This document shows positions 37,910 through 48,625 of a DNA stretch of 64,000 nt, in pieces. The notes below the pieces were generated by a model that worked only from the letters and a program-made list of their open reading frames with translations, was not told the origin of the DNA and ran no database searches. Origin of the DNA: Brassica napus (taxonomy: Eukaryota > Streptophyta > Magnoliopsida > Brassicales > Brassicaceae). The number at the start of each line of letters is the position of its first letter. Position 1 is the first letter of the stretch. The stretch lies in NCBI RefSeq assembly GCF_020379485.1, contig NC_063442.1:15312009-15376008 (forward strand). Direction: 5' to 3'. Position numbers and translations under genes: made by a program.

Positions 37910-38504
37910 TAATATAATATTTCCTAAAAATTTAATTTTGGACTAACAAAATTCTCGATTGATTTTCAAGCCGCCACGCAAACAAATTAACATTCCAATT
38001 ACGTGAAAACTCTGCATGACACTTTTTTAATTGGTACAAACTACATGTTCTAAACTTTTTAAATGTTTCTCTTCTAATATATAATGGACGTTAAATATTG
38101 ATCATTAATTTTTGACATAATAATTTTAACAGTTTTAGTAATTTTGTCGTTTTTAAAAATTCAAAATATAACATATACAAAAAATCTATATTTTAATTTT
38201 ATAGCTAATTTGATTGTTTAATTTATTTTAATAATATAAAATTAAACAAAAACGATGGATAAGATATAAATTGTTATCAAATCTTTATTATTAAAATCAC
38301 TAATTGTCATATATATTAGTCATATTTGGTAATTCCGTAGCTTTTATATAACGAAAGAAAAGAAAATAGTAATTGTACACTTTAATTAATTTTATGATTA
38401 GTTTACTGAAAAGTATAATATATACTTAATTGGACCAACATATTTTGTAAGGATTATGAATTTCATTCTGATGATAACACGTGGCTACACTTAAAGGTTA
38501 TAAG
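37910..38504. mobile_element. Further Helitron fragments
   Basis: 37920-38035 repeats, inverted, the spacer of the preceding palindrome (GACTAACAAAATTCTC, CAAGCCGCCACG and so on). 38060-38350 is the reverse complement of sequence near 29645-29950 in the 2.3-kb Helitron. These are nested or broken copies without resolved ends. Confidence 0.6.
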
Positions 38505-38990
38505 ACTATGTACAATGGGGGTGTTGAATAAAAAATTCAATAGTTGAATTCCTACAATAAGGGTGTTGAAAAATGAAATTTGATGATGTGGATTAATTGG
38601 TGTTGAAAAGATTCAACATGTTGAATAAGAAGAAAGTGGGGACCACCGACGACACATGTCACTTTCTAAAATTTTTTGATATTTTGATATTCTCTTAGTT
38701 ATTTAAAACTAATTAATTTCATTATAAATTAAATAATTTATTTTTATTTCTTATACTAAAATTTATCTTTTTAAATTATCTATAAATAGAGACTAAGTTT
38801 ATTTAATTTGGATATAGAAAAAAAATTATTAATTAATAAAATAGAGTGTTGAATTTTATTCAACAAGACCATTGTAGTGGATAAAAATTGAATGTGTGTT
38901 GAATGATGATGGGTAAGAAAGATAATATGAAATTGAGTGTTAAAAGATGAAGTGGAGGGTGTTGAATCTTGAAACCATTGTATATAGTCT
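38505..38990. mobile_element. Tourist-like MITE 1 (about 486 bp)
   Basis: Inverted ends GACTATGTACAATGG / CCATTGTATATAGTC are flanked by TAA on both sides, the target signature of PIF/Harbinger. The interior has repeated GTGTTGAAT words. A sister copy follows 23 bp downstream. Confidence 0.8.
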
Positions 38991-39013
38991 AATGTTTCTC
39001 AATTAATATATAA

Positions 39014-39499
39014 GACCATCTACAATGAGGGTGTTGAATAAAAGATTCAACTGTTGAATCACTACAATGAGGATGTTGAAAAATGAAATTTGATGATGTG
39101 GATTATTTGATTGTTGAAAAGATTCAACATGTTGAATAAGAAGAAAGTGGGACCACCGATGACACATGTCACCTTTTGAAGATTTTTGATTTTTTCATTT
39201 CCTCTTATTTATTTAAAACCAATATTCACATTATAAATTAAATACTTTATTTTTATATTTTATACAAAAATTTATCATTTAAAATTTTCTGTAAATAGAA
39301 ACTAGATTTATTTAATTTGGATATATAAAAAATAATTATTAGTTGGTAAAATAAGGTGTTGAATTTTATTCTACAAAAACATTGTAGTGTATAAAAGTTG
39401 AATGTGTGTTGAATGATTACGTGAAAGAAAAAGAAGATGAGGTATAGTGTTAAAAGATGAAGTGGAGGATGTTGAATCTGAAAACCATTGTACATAGTC
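39014..39499. mobile_element. Tourist-like MITE 2, sister of MITE 1
   Basis: Ends GACCATCTACAATGA / CCATTGTACATAGTC; same length and colinear interior as the 38505-38990 copy with scattered differences. The left flank is TAA, the right flank is not. The short spacer between the two MITEs matches a Helitron 5' terminus (inverted). Confidence 0.78.
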
Positions 39500-41470
39500 A
39501 CTATTAGAAACGTGGACTTTACAAGTCATGTCATGACAGCCTGATGGAACGACGCGTTTAATTATCGCACATTTACACGTTGTCACTTGTTGTATTGGGC
39601 AACGCAGGGGCAAGGGAAATGATGTCGTCTAGTTTCAACCACCAGTCTACTCCAAAGGGTTCCCTAAGAGGTTGGGAGTGAGTGACTATGGGGTCACTGT
39701 CCCTTACCATGTTCAAACCGGAAGTATATGAAAATTATGATTCTGAAATGCCATATTCGCTTGACAAAGCAATAGCCGATTTTCTATAAATAGTGTTAGC
39801 CAAGTGGTCGGGGCCGGTCCTGAACCAAACTGGATGAAACATTCATTTCAGATTTCCAAACTTTTTGAAAAAAATTATATATACACTCCCAAATTTGTAA
39901 AAGAAAAAATTTAGTCTCTCAAACTATTGAAATCTTTATTAAATCGTCTATACTTCCAAATGGCCGACCTAGGCCATGGTGAATTCGTCTTAGATATTTC
40001 GTCAATGCTGTTCTTTCCCATATATAAAAACCGGGCATCCGACTTCCATAGTTCAATTTTATCAAAAGCAAAGTGAGTCGGGTTTTGGTTAACTGAAGTT
40101 TTTAAAAATAATTCTAAAATAAACCGAATAACTTTTCAATTCGGTTTGGTTATCAGTTAATTTTGGTTTTCAATTTCAAAAACAAAATTGACCGAAATTC
40201 ATTTTTATTTTTGTAAATTGATAATTCAGTTAAAATCAATTGAAGTCGGATATTTTTGGGTTAAATTTGGTTAACTTAGTTCAATTTAATTGAGTAATGG
40301 TTAACATCAATCTACTTTCGGTATAAACCAATTTAGTTTTGGTATAATATATTCTATTTAAAAAAAATTGTTTAACTCTTCTTTTCGTTCAAACTGAACC
40401 GGTAACCGAATTGATTTTCAAATCTTGTCAAACTAAACCGAAATCATAACTGAACATTAGCCAAAAACCAAAAATTTTGGTTCGGTACGATCAGTTCGGT
40501 TGTAAACCGCAGGGCTATAACTAATACACTCCATGGCGATAAAATTAACTCAACTCCGTTTGTGTAGCTTCAGTTGATTAGGAAGCTAGACATATGTACT
40601 TTAAAAAATCTAATTTTGCTGGTCTTGTTTGTTGGAGTTTTCCTACAGCTCCATCGAGTCGGAGTCAAAAAGTTTAATTATAAGCCGATTGTAATAATGT
40701 TCTAGTGATTAAATGAAGTATTTGAAAATTCCGTCTCTTTTGCAATATATATATGGACTGTTTTGGGTGGTTTCTTGATTTCCCTTGTATGCACTTCAAC
40801 CTATTATCATCGATAGCTTCACACTACTGCTTTATTCTTGTTGATAAGTTTGTATGCTCTTACAGTCTCAAGTGTCGAATTTCAATTCTCACGGAATGCG
40901 CAGAAATAGAGCTGGTTTCATTGCTGGAGTTTTTTGTGGTTTTGCTAAATACCGAGAGAGATGACCGAGTTTCTCAGAGTTCACATTATTGGTAAGCATC
41001 TTTTCAACCGAAGGATATATTTGCTTTACGTTATTTAAACATTATATCTTTTTTTTACGCAGATACTGATAGCGGATTAAAAACACAAGAAGAGTTATAC
41101 TCTAAAAGCTTTTCTTTAGATAGAAATAGTCAAGTAGATAGAAAAGCAAATAGCCATGAAATTTTTATTATGTGCACCAAAAAAGTAAAAGGGAAATTGT
41201 GAGTTGTCACCAAAAGATTAAAGATTGATTAATTTCATACAGATTAGAGAGAGTTTGAAGGAGGCTGCTCAAAGAGGCAGCTAAGTGTTACAATAAATCT
41301 TCTCTCTTAGAGATATTTATACTTTACCAGACTTGCTTTTAAATCTAGATACATGTATTTTCTTCGTACATTGTATTGGGCTTCATCATACATTATACTA
41401 CAAATTCACAACTATATCTTACATTCTTACTTTACAAGTGTTAGAGTTCTTAACATATAAAAATATTCAA
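39500..41470. other. Intergenic with 'cggtt' low-complexity tract
   Basis: 40070-40510 is rich in GGTTTTGGTT and AACCGAA words, typical of decayed Brassicaceae elements, with no paired ends found. A stretch at about 40750-41000 includes an ATG (40897) opening MRRNRAGFIAGVFCGFAKYR, which might be a relic of a small protein exon. I do not recognise it. No other gene is supported. Confidence 0.3.
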
Positions 41471-42049
41471 TCATTTCTTGAAAGAATAAATTATAGTGAA
41501 TATATAAACACTAAGAGCAGAAGATACCAAGACCACAAGCGCCAACACGGTATGAATGGCCAATGAGCTACCACAAGAGAGTAGTCCGAGACGGAGCTGA
41601 ATAATTTCAACCATTGACAACAGAAGGAACACACATCCCAATATGGATCCACCCGCTGCACCAACCACACCTAGACGAAGCAGACCACAATCGATATCTG
41701 CTTTAAACACCTCGTCTGTTTCTTTACTGTTCAACAAGTTGATGGTTAGCTTCAGCCCTTGAGCCACGAGGGATGAGAAGAGGAAGAATGCAAATGAGAT
41801 GACTTCAAACACAACTAGGTCTCGTTCCACGTCTAGTCCCGCGTTGCACTCGGTACGGTTCGTGAGAGTGAGGTCACTCGGTTGGTCGAAAGAGATTCCA
41901 ACAAAGACTGCAACGGTGAAGAGAGAATTTGCGTTGACTATCCCGTCGAGAGCAGAAATATGAACGCTTGTTGTTGAAGCGGTTGAGGTGTTGCTGACAC
42001 TGTTGTTGCTGTTATGGTTGCTGCTGGTCTCTATGTCGGAATCTGCCAT
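41471..42049 (-). CDS. Small multi-pass membrane protein, uncharacterised
   Basis: A single exon of 192 residues. The first 35 or so residues are polar and rich in Ser/Asn/Thr (MADSDIETSSNHNSNNSVSN), with no cleavable signal. Four hydrophobic segments follow: about 39-53, 77-102 (VFEVISFAFFLFSSLVAQGL), 121-150 (LGVVGAAGGSILGCVFLLLS) and 161-188 (HTVLALVVLVSSALSVYIFT). The end YSFKK resembles a dilysine-type tail. The frame is intact and the start is the only reasonable ATG. I recall a similar 'transmembrane protein' gene next to Arabidopsis RGA, which supports shared ancestry of this region. Function and membrane are unknown. Confidence 0.85.
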   Translation of the reverse strand: MADSDIETSSNHNSNNSVSNTSTASTTSVHISALDGIVNANSLFTVAVFVGISFDQPSDLTLTNRTECNAGLDVERDLVVFEVISFAFFLFSSLVAQGLKLTINLLNSKETDEVFKADIDCGLLRLGVVGAAGGSILGCVFLLLSMVEIIQLRLGLLSCGSSLAIHTVLALVVLVSSALSVYIFTIIYSFKK

Positions 42050-42488
42050 TTTCTAACGGTAGTGGATTTAATTAATAATTAGTGGATTCTTCTTTTAAGA
42101 TGGGATCATTTCTTCTGTTGTGTTATAATGATTTAACAATGTGGTTTATGAGTGGGTGGGGGTTTGGTATAGAACGATTAGCCTTGAGAAAACGATAGTT
42201 GTGATGTTTAGTGACTAATGTAACCATTTTCAAGTCATTACGGAAGTAACGATAGTTGATCGCACCTTCTTCCTTTGGGTATGAAAGTAAAGGCTTCTTC
42301 TAGTGCACAACAATGTTGTAACAGATTTACACGTTAACCATATTCTTTTTGCCGGTGGTAAAGTAATCGTGTTAGGACTATGCTTATGCTTGATAAGCAC
42401 AAAAGTCTAATACCATAATCAGATGATTGATGTTGCAGGGAAACCAGTCTTGATGTTTACGTTAGGGAATATAGCTTAATCTGTGAAA
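42050..42488. other. Upstream region of the membrane-protein gene
   Basis: Probable promoter and 5' leader of the minus-strand gene. No motif that I would defend. Confidence 0.35.
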
Positions 42489-42830
42489 GCACCGTAGCCT
42501 AATGGTTAAGGTTTAAAGGTTTCTACACCCAAGTCTAGGGTTCGAATCCCAGACTATGCAATTTATTGCAGATACATGAAATTCAGGTTTTAAATTCCAG
42601 AGAGAGCGTTTTATTAAACAATTATGCAGATTACAAAGGAAAGGCTTGCAAAGGATCTTCAACATGGTGCAAGTAAATCTGGCCATGCGTGGATCTTCAT
42701 AGGACGGCTAAGGTGATGCAGTTAGGCATAAGTCTTCATAAGGCAGATAGTATTGTCGATTGTCGAATCATCTATGTAATCTTTTCCATATCATAATTGT
42801 AAGATCATAATAAATCAGCGTTAAAAAAAA
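42489..42830 (+). mobile_element. tRNA-derived SINE-like element
   Basis: The first 75 bases look like a tRNA gene: A box TAGCCTAATGG (42495-42505), B box GGTTCGAATCC (42539-42549), and an acceptor-like stem with 5 of 7 pairs. A body of about 270 bp without coding follows and ends in A8 (42823-42830). That is the head-body-poly(A) plan of plant SINEs transcribed by RNA polymerase III. No clear target duplication was found, and a working tRNA is unlikely because the acceptor stem is mismatched and no CCA-type end or introns fit. Confidence 0.65.
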
Positions 42831-43619
42831 GACTATAAAGAGATATTTATGAAATTCGGGCCGAACACAATCTATATTATTTAAAAGCCAGAAGCCTATG
42901 CTTCTACTGCTTCCCATTAATAATCATATTAATGTGATTGTGGAGTTATCAAACCCCTCTTCGCCTCCCATTACTTGAAGACGTATTAATGTGATTGTAC
43001 AATACACATATTGAAGCCATGACCATCAGTTTTAGAATTTCGCTTTCTACCATGTTTCATTATTTTCTTATTTTTAGTATATGATATATGGATCATATGA
43101 TATACATTTTAGAAACTATTTCTTCAAACCCCAAAAGTAACTTACAAGCCCCATAATATTTTTGATTGGTAAGTCGATTTCAACGATTATTTTTACCAAT
43201 CTACATGCCCGACCTAATATGATAATATGCCTAAAAAGATATCATTCTTATTTGTAACCTATATATAAAAAAATTACATGGGAATGCATATTGTAATAAA
43301 ATTTGACGCCTAAAGTCTTTGTTTGCTAGGATTTAAGTCAGTTGCATACAGTGTGAATCTAGACCATTTACTTAATGGATGCACGATTGTTAATAAAAAC
43401 AAAATTGTTCATGAGAAGGTTTGAAACTAGGAATGAATGGGTGCACAAGTTTTCTTTTACCATCTGAACTAGCTAAATTCTAATGGTATTACACACAAAA
43501 TTTAGGTAATAAAATAATTGTGGGTGCACGTGCCTCCAGACTTTATAGGGAGGGTGGCTTCGCAACTGGTTGCATACCTTGTTAGTCTAAGTTAAAAAAG
43601 TTTATGCATAAACACTATA
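42831..43619. other. AT-rich intergenic
   Basis: No gene, repeat boundary or RNA is supported. Confidence 0.3.
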
Positions 43620-44700
43620 TCTGTAACGACTCATTTACGGCCCAGAAAAATTCAGCCCATTAAAGCCCAAGCAATTTCCGAAGGCCCAAAGAGTTTGTCT
43701 ATAAAGACCCACCATCCATCTTTCTGCAAGAAAAATCAGAAGTTTAGAAAAGAAAGATAATAAAGAGAAAGAGAGAGAGATAGTTTAAGAAGAAGAAGAA
43801 ATGAGAATCCTTTGCATGGACTGAGCCACCGTCGGAGATCAATGGAGCCACCACACCCTAGGGTCACGCCAGCTTGTCACCAGCGTTCGCAGCCCAAGGT
43901 AAGCCGGAAAAACCGCCGTGCATTTGAGTTAAGTTTCGGCCGTTTTGGTAAATCATCGATAACTTCCAAACCACTGAGAATCTCGTGCATGCAAAGCCAT
44001 CATCGTGTTCCTCTCGTCGAAACAACGCCGTAGCCACCAACCTCGCCGACGCAGGAAATTGCATCCGTCATCGTCGCCGCTGTGCTTCTCCGTCGCCGTG
44101 CCGCCGTTCTCCGTCGCCGTGCCGCCGTTCTCCACCGCCAGTGTATGCCGTCGTCCGCTGCCAGTAAGCTGCCATCTATTCCCGCCGGCCGGTGACCCTC
44201 GCCTGTGACGACTCAGTGAATCAACTCGGTGACTCGGTCAACCGGGTTGGTTTGACTGGTTTAATCGGTTTAAAAACAATTGCGTTTCGGTTAGAGTAAA
44301 CCGGTCGGTTAGGGTAAACCGGTCGGTTAGGTCAAATTGATTTCTGGTCAAGGGTTGACCGGGTTGACCTTTGACCAGCGGATTGACTTTTGTGTAACTT
44401 TGACCGAACCCGTTTTAAACCGTTCGAAGGTCGTTATGACTCAGAATTTCGTCATGGTTTCAGATTTGGAGTCTATTTGAGCAGTTGGAGTTCATAGATA
44501 CCACTTCTCTTCATTGCTAAAGTGAGGGCTACTCCGTTAAATCCCGAGCTAGTTTAGTACTATAGTTATAAAAAGTTTAGTTTCGAACATGATCCGTCTC
44601 TGTGAATCGAGTCTGTTGGAGTCTTGATTGTTGATTGTATTGTTGATTGTAAACCGGAAATAGGATAATAGAAGATTCAACGGTTGTGTGAAATGATTGA
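43620..44700 (+). repeat. GC-rich LTR-like fragment
   Basis: It begins TGTAACGACTC, has TATAAAG at about 43701-43707, a GA-rich leader (43745-43800), then a GC-rich segment (43810-44215) and a tract of 18-bp repeats containing AACCGGTCGGTTAG (about 44285-44335). The layout suggests an LTR or untranslated leader of a Ty3-like element. Open frames here overlap on both strands and reflect GC content only. The end is not resolved. Confidence 0.4.
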
Positions 44701-44726
44701 TGTTAAAGACTGTTATATATAAGTAC

Positions 44727-44755
44727 TAGGGTCGGTCTGTGCTACGCGGGATGTC
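44727..44755 (-). repeat. Possible degenerate Helitron 3' terminus
   Basis: CTAGGGTCGGTCTGTGCTAC followed by GCGGG resembles the reverse complement of a Helitron 3' end with a damaged hairpin. If real, the two minus-strand RING gene fragments that follow would lie inside a gene-capturing Helitron. No matching 5' end was found. Confidence 0.35.
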
Positions 44756-44895
44756 TATATTTATGTTATGAAAATTTGTTCATTGTTTAATGGTTTTGGG
44801 ATTTTCAATATACGGTTGTTTATGCGTATGGAATTTGTTTTTTTCACTGATGAATAATATAGATTACTGAATTTTTTTATTATGACGGTAAATTA

Positions 44896-45153
44896 TTATT
44901 CATGTAAATGGAAATCATTAACATTATTGTATTGTATTTCGAACATTTTGGGAAGTTTAAATTTGATATACATCAATCTTATGCATTGGTGGTGAAAGAT
45001 ATGGTTGCATGGCAATGAGTTGACAATCTCTCCTATTACAATATTGTCAATGCAAAGTTCATCTTCTTTTTCAAGTGTGGGTGTTCTAATAGTAGGGAAC
45101 AAGATCACGATAGTGGGTTGTTCCAGCCGAGTGATCTGAGTTCTAGACCGCAT
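44896..45153 (-). pseudogene. RING-finger gene fragment
   Basis: The frame contains LCIDNIVIGEIVNSLPCNHI then FHHQCIRLM, matching the middle of a RING-H2 domain (ubiquitin ligase). The first Cys of the opening CxxC pair is missing, and after HHQCIRLM the sequence leaves the domain without the second Cys pair. It can no longer form a normal zinc-binding RING. The parent gene was not identified; it differs from the AIP2 fragment next door. Confidence 0.6.
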
Positions 45154-45570
45154 TTCATCGCACTTGAATAGTTGTTCAGTTCTGCAATTAACATCCGATC
45201 ATTGACCCTACGCCAGCTTCATTTAAATTGAATTCGAATTACCTAGGCATTCTTGTTACTCTTGTCACAATTAATTCTCAAAACCCACTTGTTTCTCAGC
45301 TTAACATTGAACTCATAAAAGTAAAGAGTAAACTGGTCTTCTGGATTGAATCTCAAATATTACAATTACCACTGTTAACTTGACAGTAGCAAGGATTCAT
45401 TTTTAGTGTATCACGTGTGATATATAAATTTAAAGTGAGAATTTCTGTATTAATTATGGGAATGAGGTTCGGTAAGAATGAGATCAGTACATAGAAAAAA
45501 AGAGAGAGTAAACTACATGTGAATGGACCAACATGTGAAATGTAAGAACGCAAATGAAGTGTCACGATTC
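45154..45570. other. Spacer between two RING fragments
   Basis: AT-rich sequence and the presumed 3' flank of the AIP2-like fragment. Nothing else supported. Confidence 0.3.
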
Positions 45571-46480
45571 CTAAAGGTACATATATTCGCCTCCACGGAC
45601 AGCATTCTCTGCGCCTTTCCTCTCTTCCTCGGCCTCTTTCTCCCTCTCTTTCCAGCTCTCGTACTTCTGATCATCTGTTGGTAACTCATGGCGGCATATA
45701 GGGCAAGAGTTATGCTCGTCCTATCACAGAGCACACAAACAGTTTGATCATAAGCTATGCAACTTTTAACAATAAATAAGGATGGGTTTTTTTCATTACC
45801 AGCCAAGGCTTTAGGCAAAGAAGGCGAAACGTGTGCTTGCATGGCAACTCTTGCATTTTGTCGCCGATGACCAGATTCTCCTTGTAGATGCAACATTCCA
45901 CCACTGCTCTTAACGTTTTAAGCATTTCCTCACTGAAAACAATCACTGGAAGTTTCTTCACAACCTCTTTACTCGCCGGTGGAGCTCTCGGTGGTCCACC
46001 GTCTTCTAGTATCTGCATAAACATATCATATATATCTTAGCAAAAGACACTACCAATATCATATTGAAGGTTGGGGCTAAACAATATCGAAAACACATAA
46101 GAGCAATGCCAAAAAGATATTAAAATCTACCCCTGAGATGATATTGTCAAGACCATTGATGAATCTGCATCAAATTAGCTGTTTCCCGAAGAACGTTTCC
46201 AACATCAGCAGCATTAGAGGATTCACCAGCAACGATCGAAGAGAAAGCATACATGAGATTCTGCTGCACCAGCCACTGAGGCTGCGGCGGCTCACGATCA
46301 ACCGTCAGATGTCCCTCGAAAGGGTAGCCTTGCGATCTCTCGGTCGGCTGATGATCCACTTCGGTTAGCTGCTCTTTCGCCTGTTCGATGAAAGATTTCA
46401 AGTGTTTCTTCTTAGAAGCATCAGAGACAAGCCGCTCAGCCGCAACCCAAAACCCAGTAGCTGTCTTTTGAGAGGAGAAA
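45571..46480 (-). pseudogene. AIP2: 5'-truncated AIP2-like RING ubiquitin ligase gene
   Basis: Three exon-like blocks on the minus strand match Arabidopsis AIP2, a RING ligase acting on ABI3 in ABA signalling. Block A (about 46473-46140) starts TATGFWVA, lacks seven residues before AERLVSDAS, and runs through PPQPQWLVQQNLM to ETANLMQ, where a small deletion shifts the frame. Block B (46012-45800) reads ILEDGGPPRAPPASKEVV through the RING start. Block C (45720-45571) reads DEHNSCPICRHELPTDDQKY to RGGEYMYL and stop. AG/GT borders between B and C are preserved. Two zinc ligands are lost: CCIC has become CCIY, and the HTFH histidine is replaced (HTFRLLC). The N-terminal third is absent. Retained introns indicate a DNA-level copy. 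A functional ligase is very unlikely. Confidence 0.85.
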
Positions 46481-46980
46481 AGCAAACCTTTTTATATCCG
46501 CAGACACACCGTCTCTCAGAAGATAACCACACATTGAAGTAGAGATTGTGGCTAAAGGAGTTAAGAACATGTTTAATGAGATAGATCTGTAAGTGGTTGA
46601 GACGTTTAGTTTCGATTAATGGAAAGAAAGCCAAAAGACGCGATCAAAACCCTAACGAACAGTATCGTCACGACGCCTTAAGCAAATCTGTCTCTAGAAC
46701 GGGGGAGAACACAAAGTGTGATGAAACGTAAATCCCGATGGAAGACGTATCGGGAGGCTGAGACTTGCTCGCCAGCGGGCCAAGTCATTTGAGCCCAAAC
46801 ACTAAACAAAGCCCATATCAATTGTAACTTCAGTTTAGTGAAACGGTGAGTTTGGAGATTGGGAAAGGTGTCGCGCTCTCTTTGCACAAATTGATGACGT
46901 GGCATCCGAGCCGGACCCCCTGAAAGTGATTTAAGGTCTTTTTTATATATAAAGATATATATATATATATAGTTATATAG
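46481..46980. other. Intergenic 5' of the AIP2-like fragment
   Basis: No AIP2 upstream exons are recognisable. Some AT-microsatellite occurs at 46951-46971. No gene supported. Confidence 0.35.
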
Positions 46981-46989
46981 TAGGGACTA

Positions 46990-47260
46990 TGTGACGAGTG
47001 CGGGGGTTCAGAGATGTCTAAGCTATCGACGCACCAGGTGTGATGTTGTGCAGGGGCCAGAGACGTCTGAGCTAGTGATGCAGCGGGTGTGGTGCGGGGG
47101 TACAGGGAGGTACTAGCGACACAGCGGTGTGGTGCAGGGGTACAGTGAGGTACCAGCAACACAGCGAGTGTTTGTGCGGGAGTACATAGACATTGGTAAT
47201 AGCGACGCAGCGGGTGGTTGTGCGGAGGTACATAGACAGACTGTACTAGCGACACATGGG
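46990..47260. repeat. GC-rich degenerate minisatellite
   Basis: Five to six units of about 40-60 bp recur around CAGCGGGTG, GTGCGGGGGTACA and ACTAGCGACACAGCG. Units vary in length. Open frames on the minus strand across it (with CVASTS-type repeats) are translations of the repeat and not genes. Confidence 0.75.
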
Positions 47261-47639
47261 TTATGCATATCCTTATGAAGAAATGCGTGGTGCACAGAGT
47301 GTATGTGTACTATAAGCTCATGGGTTGTAGTTGGAGAGTGCTCTAGGCACATATTGATTGTTCTGTGTGTGTGTGTGTGTGAATATTATTCACAAAATAT
47401 ATTTAAATATGAAAATACAAAAAGTAAATTTCAAGTTAATACTTTAGAATTTAATTAATGGAATATATATACTAACTAAATTTTAAAGTTTGTGAAAATT
47501 TATTCTCAACTATAATATTATCTATATTTCAATATTTTATTTATTTGGAATACAAAGAAAATTTAGAGACATTTAAATTTGAAAACATATTATCTGGATA
47601 TTTTTTGTTTGGAAAATAGATGAATTAATGTGGAAACCG

Positions 47640-48625
47640 AAATTCGCACTGTCGATTTCCGTTTAAATTAGGAAAGTTAGCAAAGTGCTACTTTCCTAGA
47701 GGTCCCAGATATCTGCTAAACCACACGCCAAACAATCAGAACACGCAAGTAAAGACGAAAAGAAATAAGAAATCGTAGAAAAGAGCAAAAGGAGTTTTAT
47801 TCCGGATTTGCGTATGAGCGTTACAACAAGGTGGAAGCCTCGGCTATGAGAGGTGTCAGCGGGATTCCTAGTTCTAACAACCTAAGACTGCAAAACCTAG
47901 TTGAGTCGCAGCCCGAAATAACAAAAACGGAAAGTTGCCTAGTTTCTCTAAGTGCTAAGTTTGCTCTGAAAAGGTCTCTCTTTTTGCCTCTCGCCTAGGA
48001 CTCCTTATATACTCCGTCCAAGGTCGGTTTGAGCTTTTCTCTTCTTGCCCCTAAGCCGTCATAACTCGAAAATGGAGATAATCTATTTTTCTCGATCTTC
48101 ATGATTATCTGCGGAAACTTAACATTTATCTGCGGAAACTTAACATTTATCTGCGGAAACTTGACATTTATCTTTTCTTGCGGACTAAGTATAAACCGCC
48201 ATAGTATCTATGGGCTTTTCCTTAAAAAATCGTAAGTGGATTTCTAATCGCGTTTTAGACCTATTTGGGTTGTCTATCGATTCGAAACGTTTATCGCGAT
48301 TTTTATCGATAAGAATGAATTTTTCACAATTTTTATCGTAAAGTTTAAATGATAACTTCAGTCGATGGGAGTGAGAAATGATATGACTGCGGTACATGGG
48401 AGTTAGCATTTGAGGAACAGACGAGAATGCACGTATTTGGGTCATACCCGTTGATCGATGTCCGAAACAGTTACGTAACGACCGGATCCGCGATGGATCA
48501 GTCGCCAACCAAACAAATGGCTTAGTCGGTCGCTACGTAGCGACCGATTTTTTACGGATCGGTTGCTACGTAGCGACCGACTCGTTGCGGATCGGTCGCT
48601 ACGTAGCGACCGACCAAGAGGTTGT
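47640..48625 (-). repeat. LTR-like fragment with palindromic repeats
   Basis: On the minus strand a TATATAAGG box (48003-48011) is followed by a leader-like region and TTCGGGCTGCGACTC sequence, the plan of an LTR U3-R-U5. The presumed U3 holds three near-copies of ATCTGCGGAAACTTAACATT (48108-48172) and three copies of the palindrome GCTACGTAGCGACC (48530-48614). No gag or pol follows. Exact LTR borders were not determined. Confidence 0.5.
48530..48614. repeat. Three tandem 18-bp palindromes
   Basis: GGTCGCTACGTAGCGACC and one variant (GGTTGCTACGTAGCGACC) recur with about 33-bp spacing, separated by GATCGG or similar. Each is self-complementary. Confidence 0.85.

Noticed and set aside
42489..42562. 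Functional tRNA gene
   Set aside because: A and B boxes are present, but the acceptor stem has two mismatches and a SINE-like body with poly(A) follows.
43812..44208. Overlapping arginine/histidine-rich frames on both strands
   Set aside because: They mirror each other in a GC-rich LTR-like leader and match no family; composition explains them.
46990..47352. Minus-strand frames with CVAST-type repeats
   Set aside because: Artefacts of the GC-rich minisatellite.
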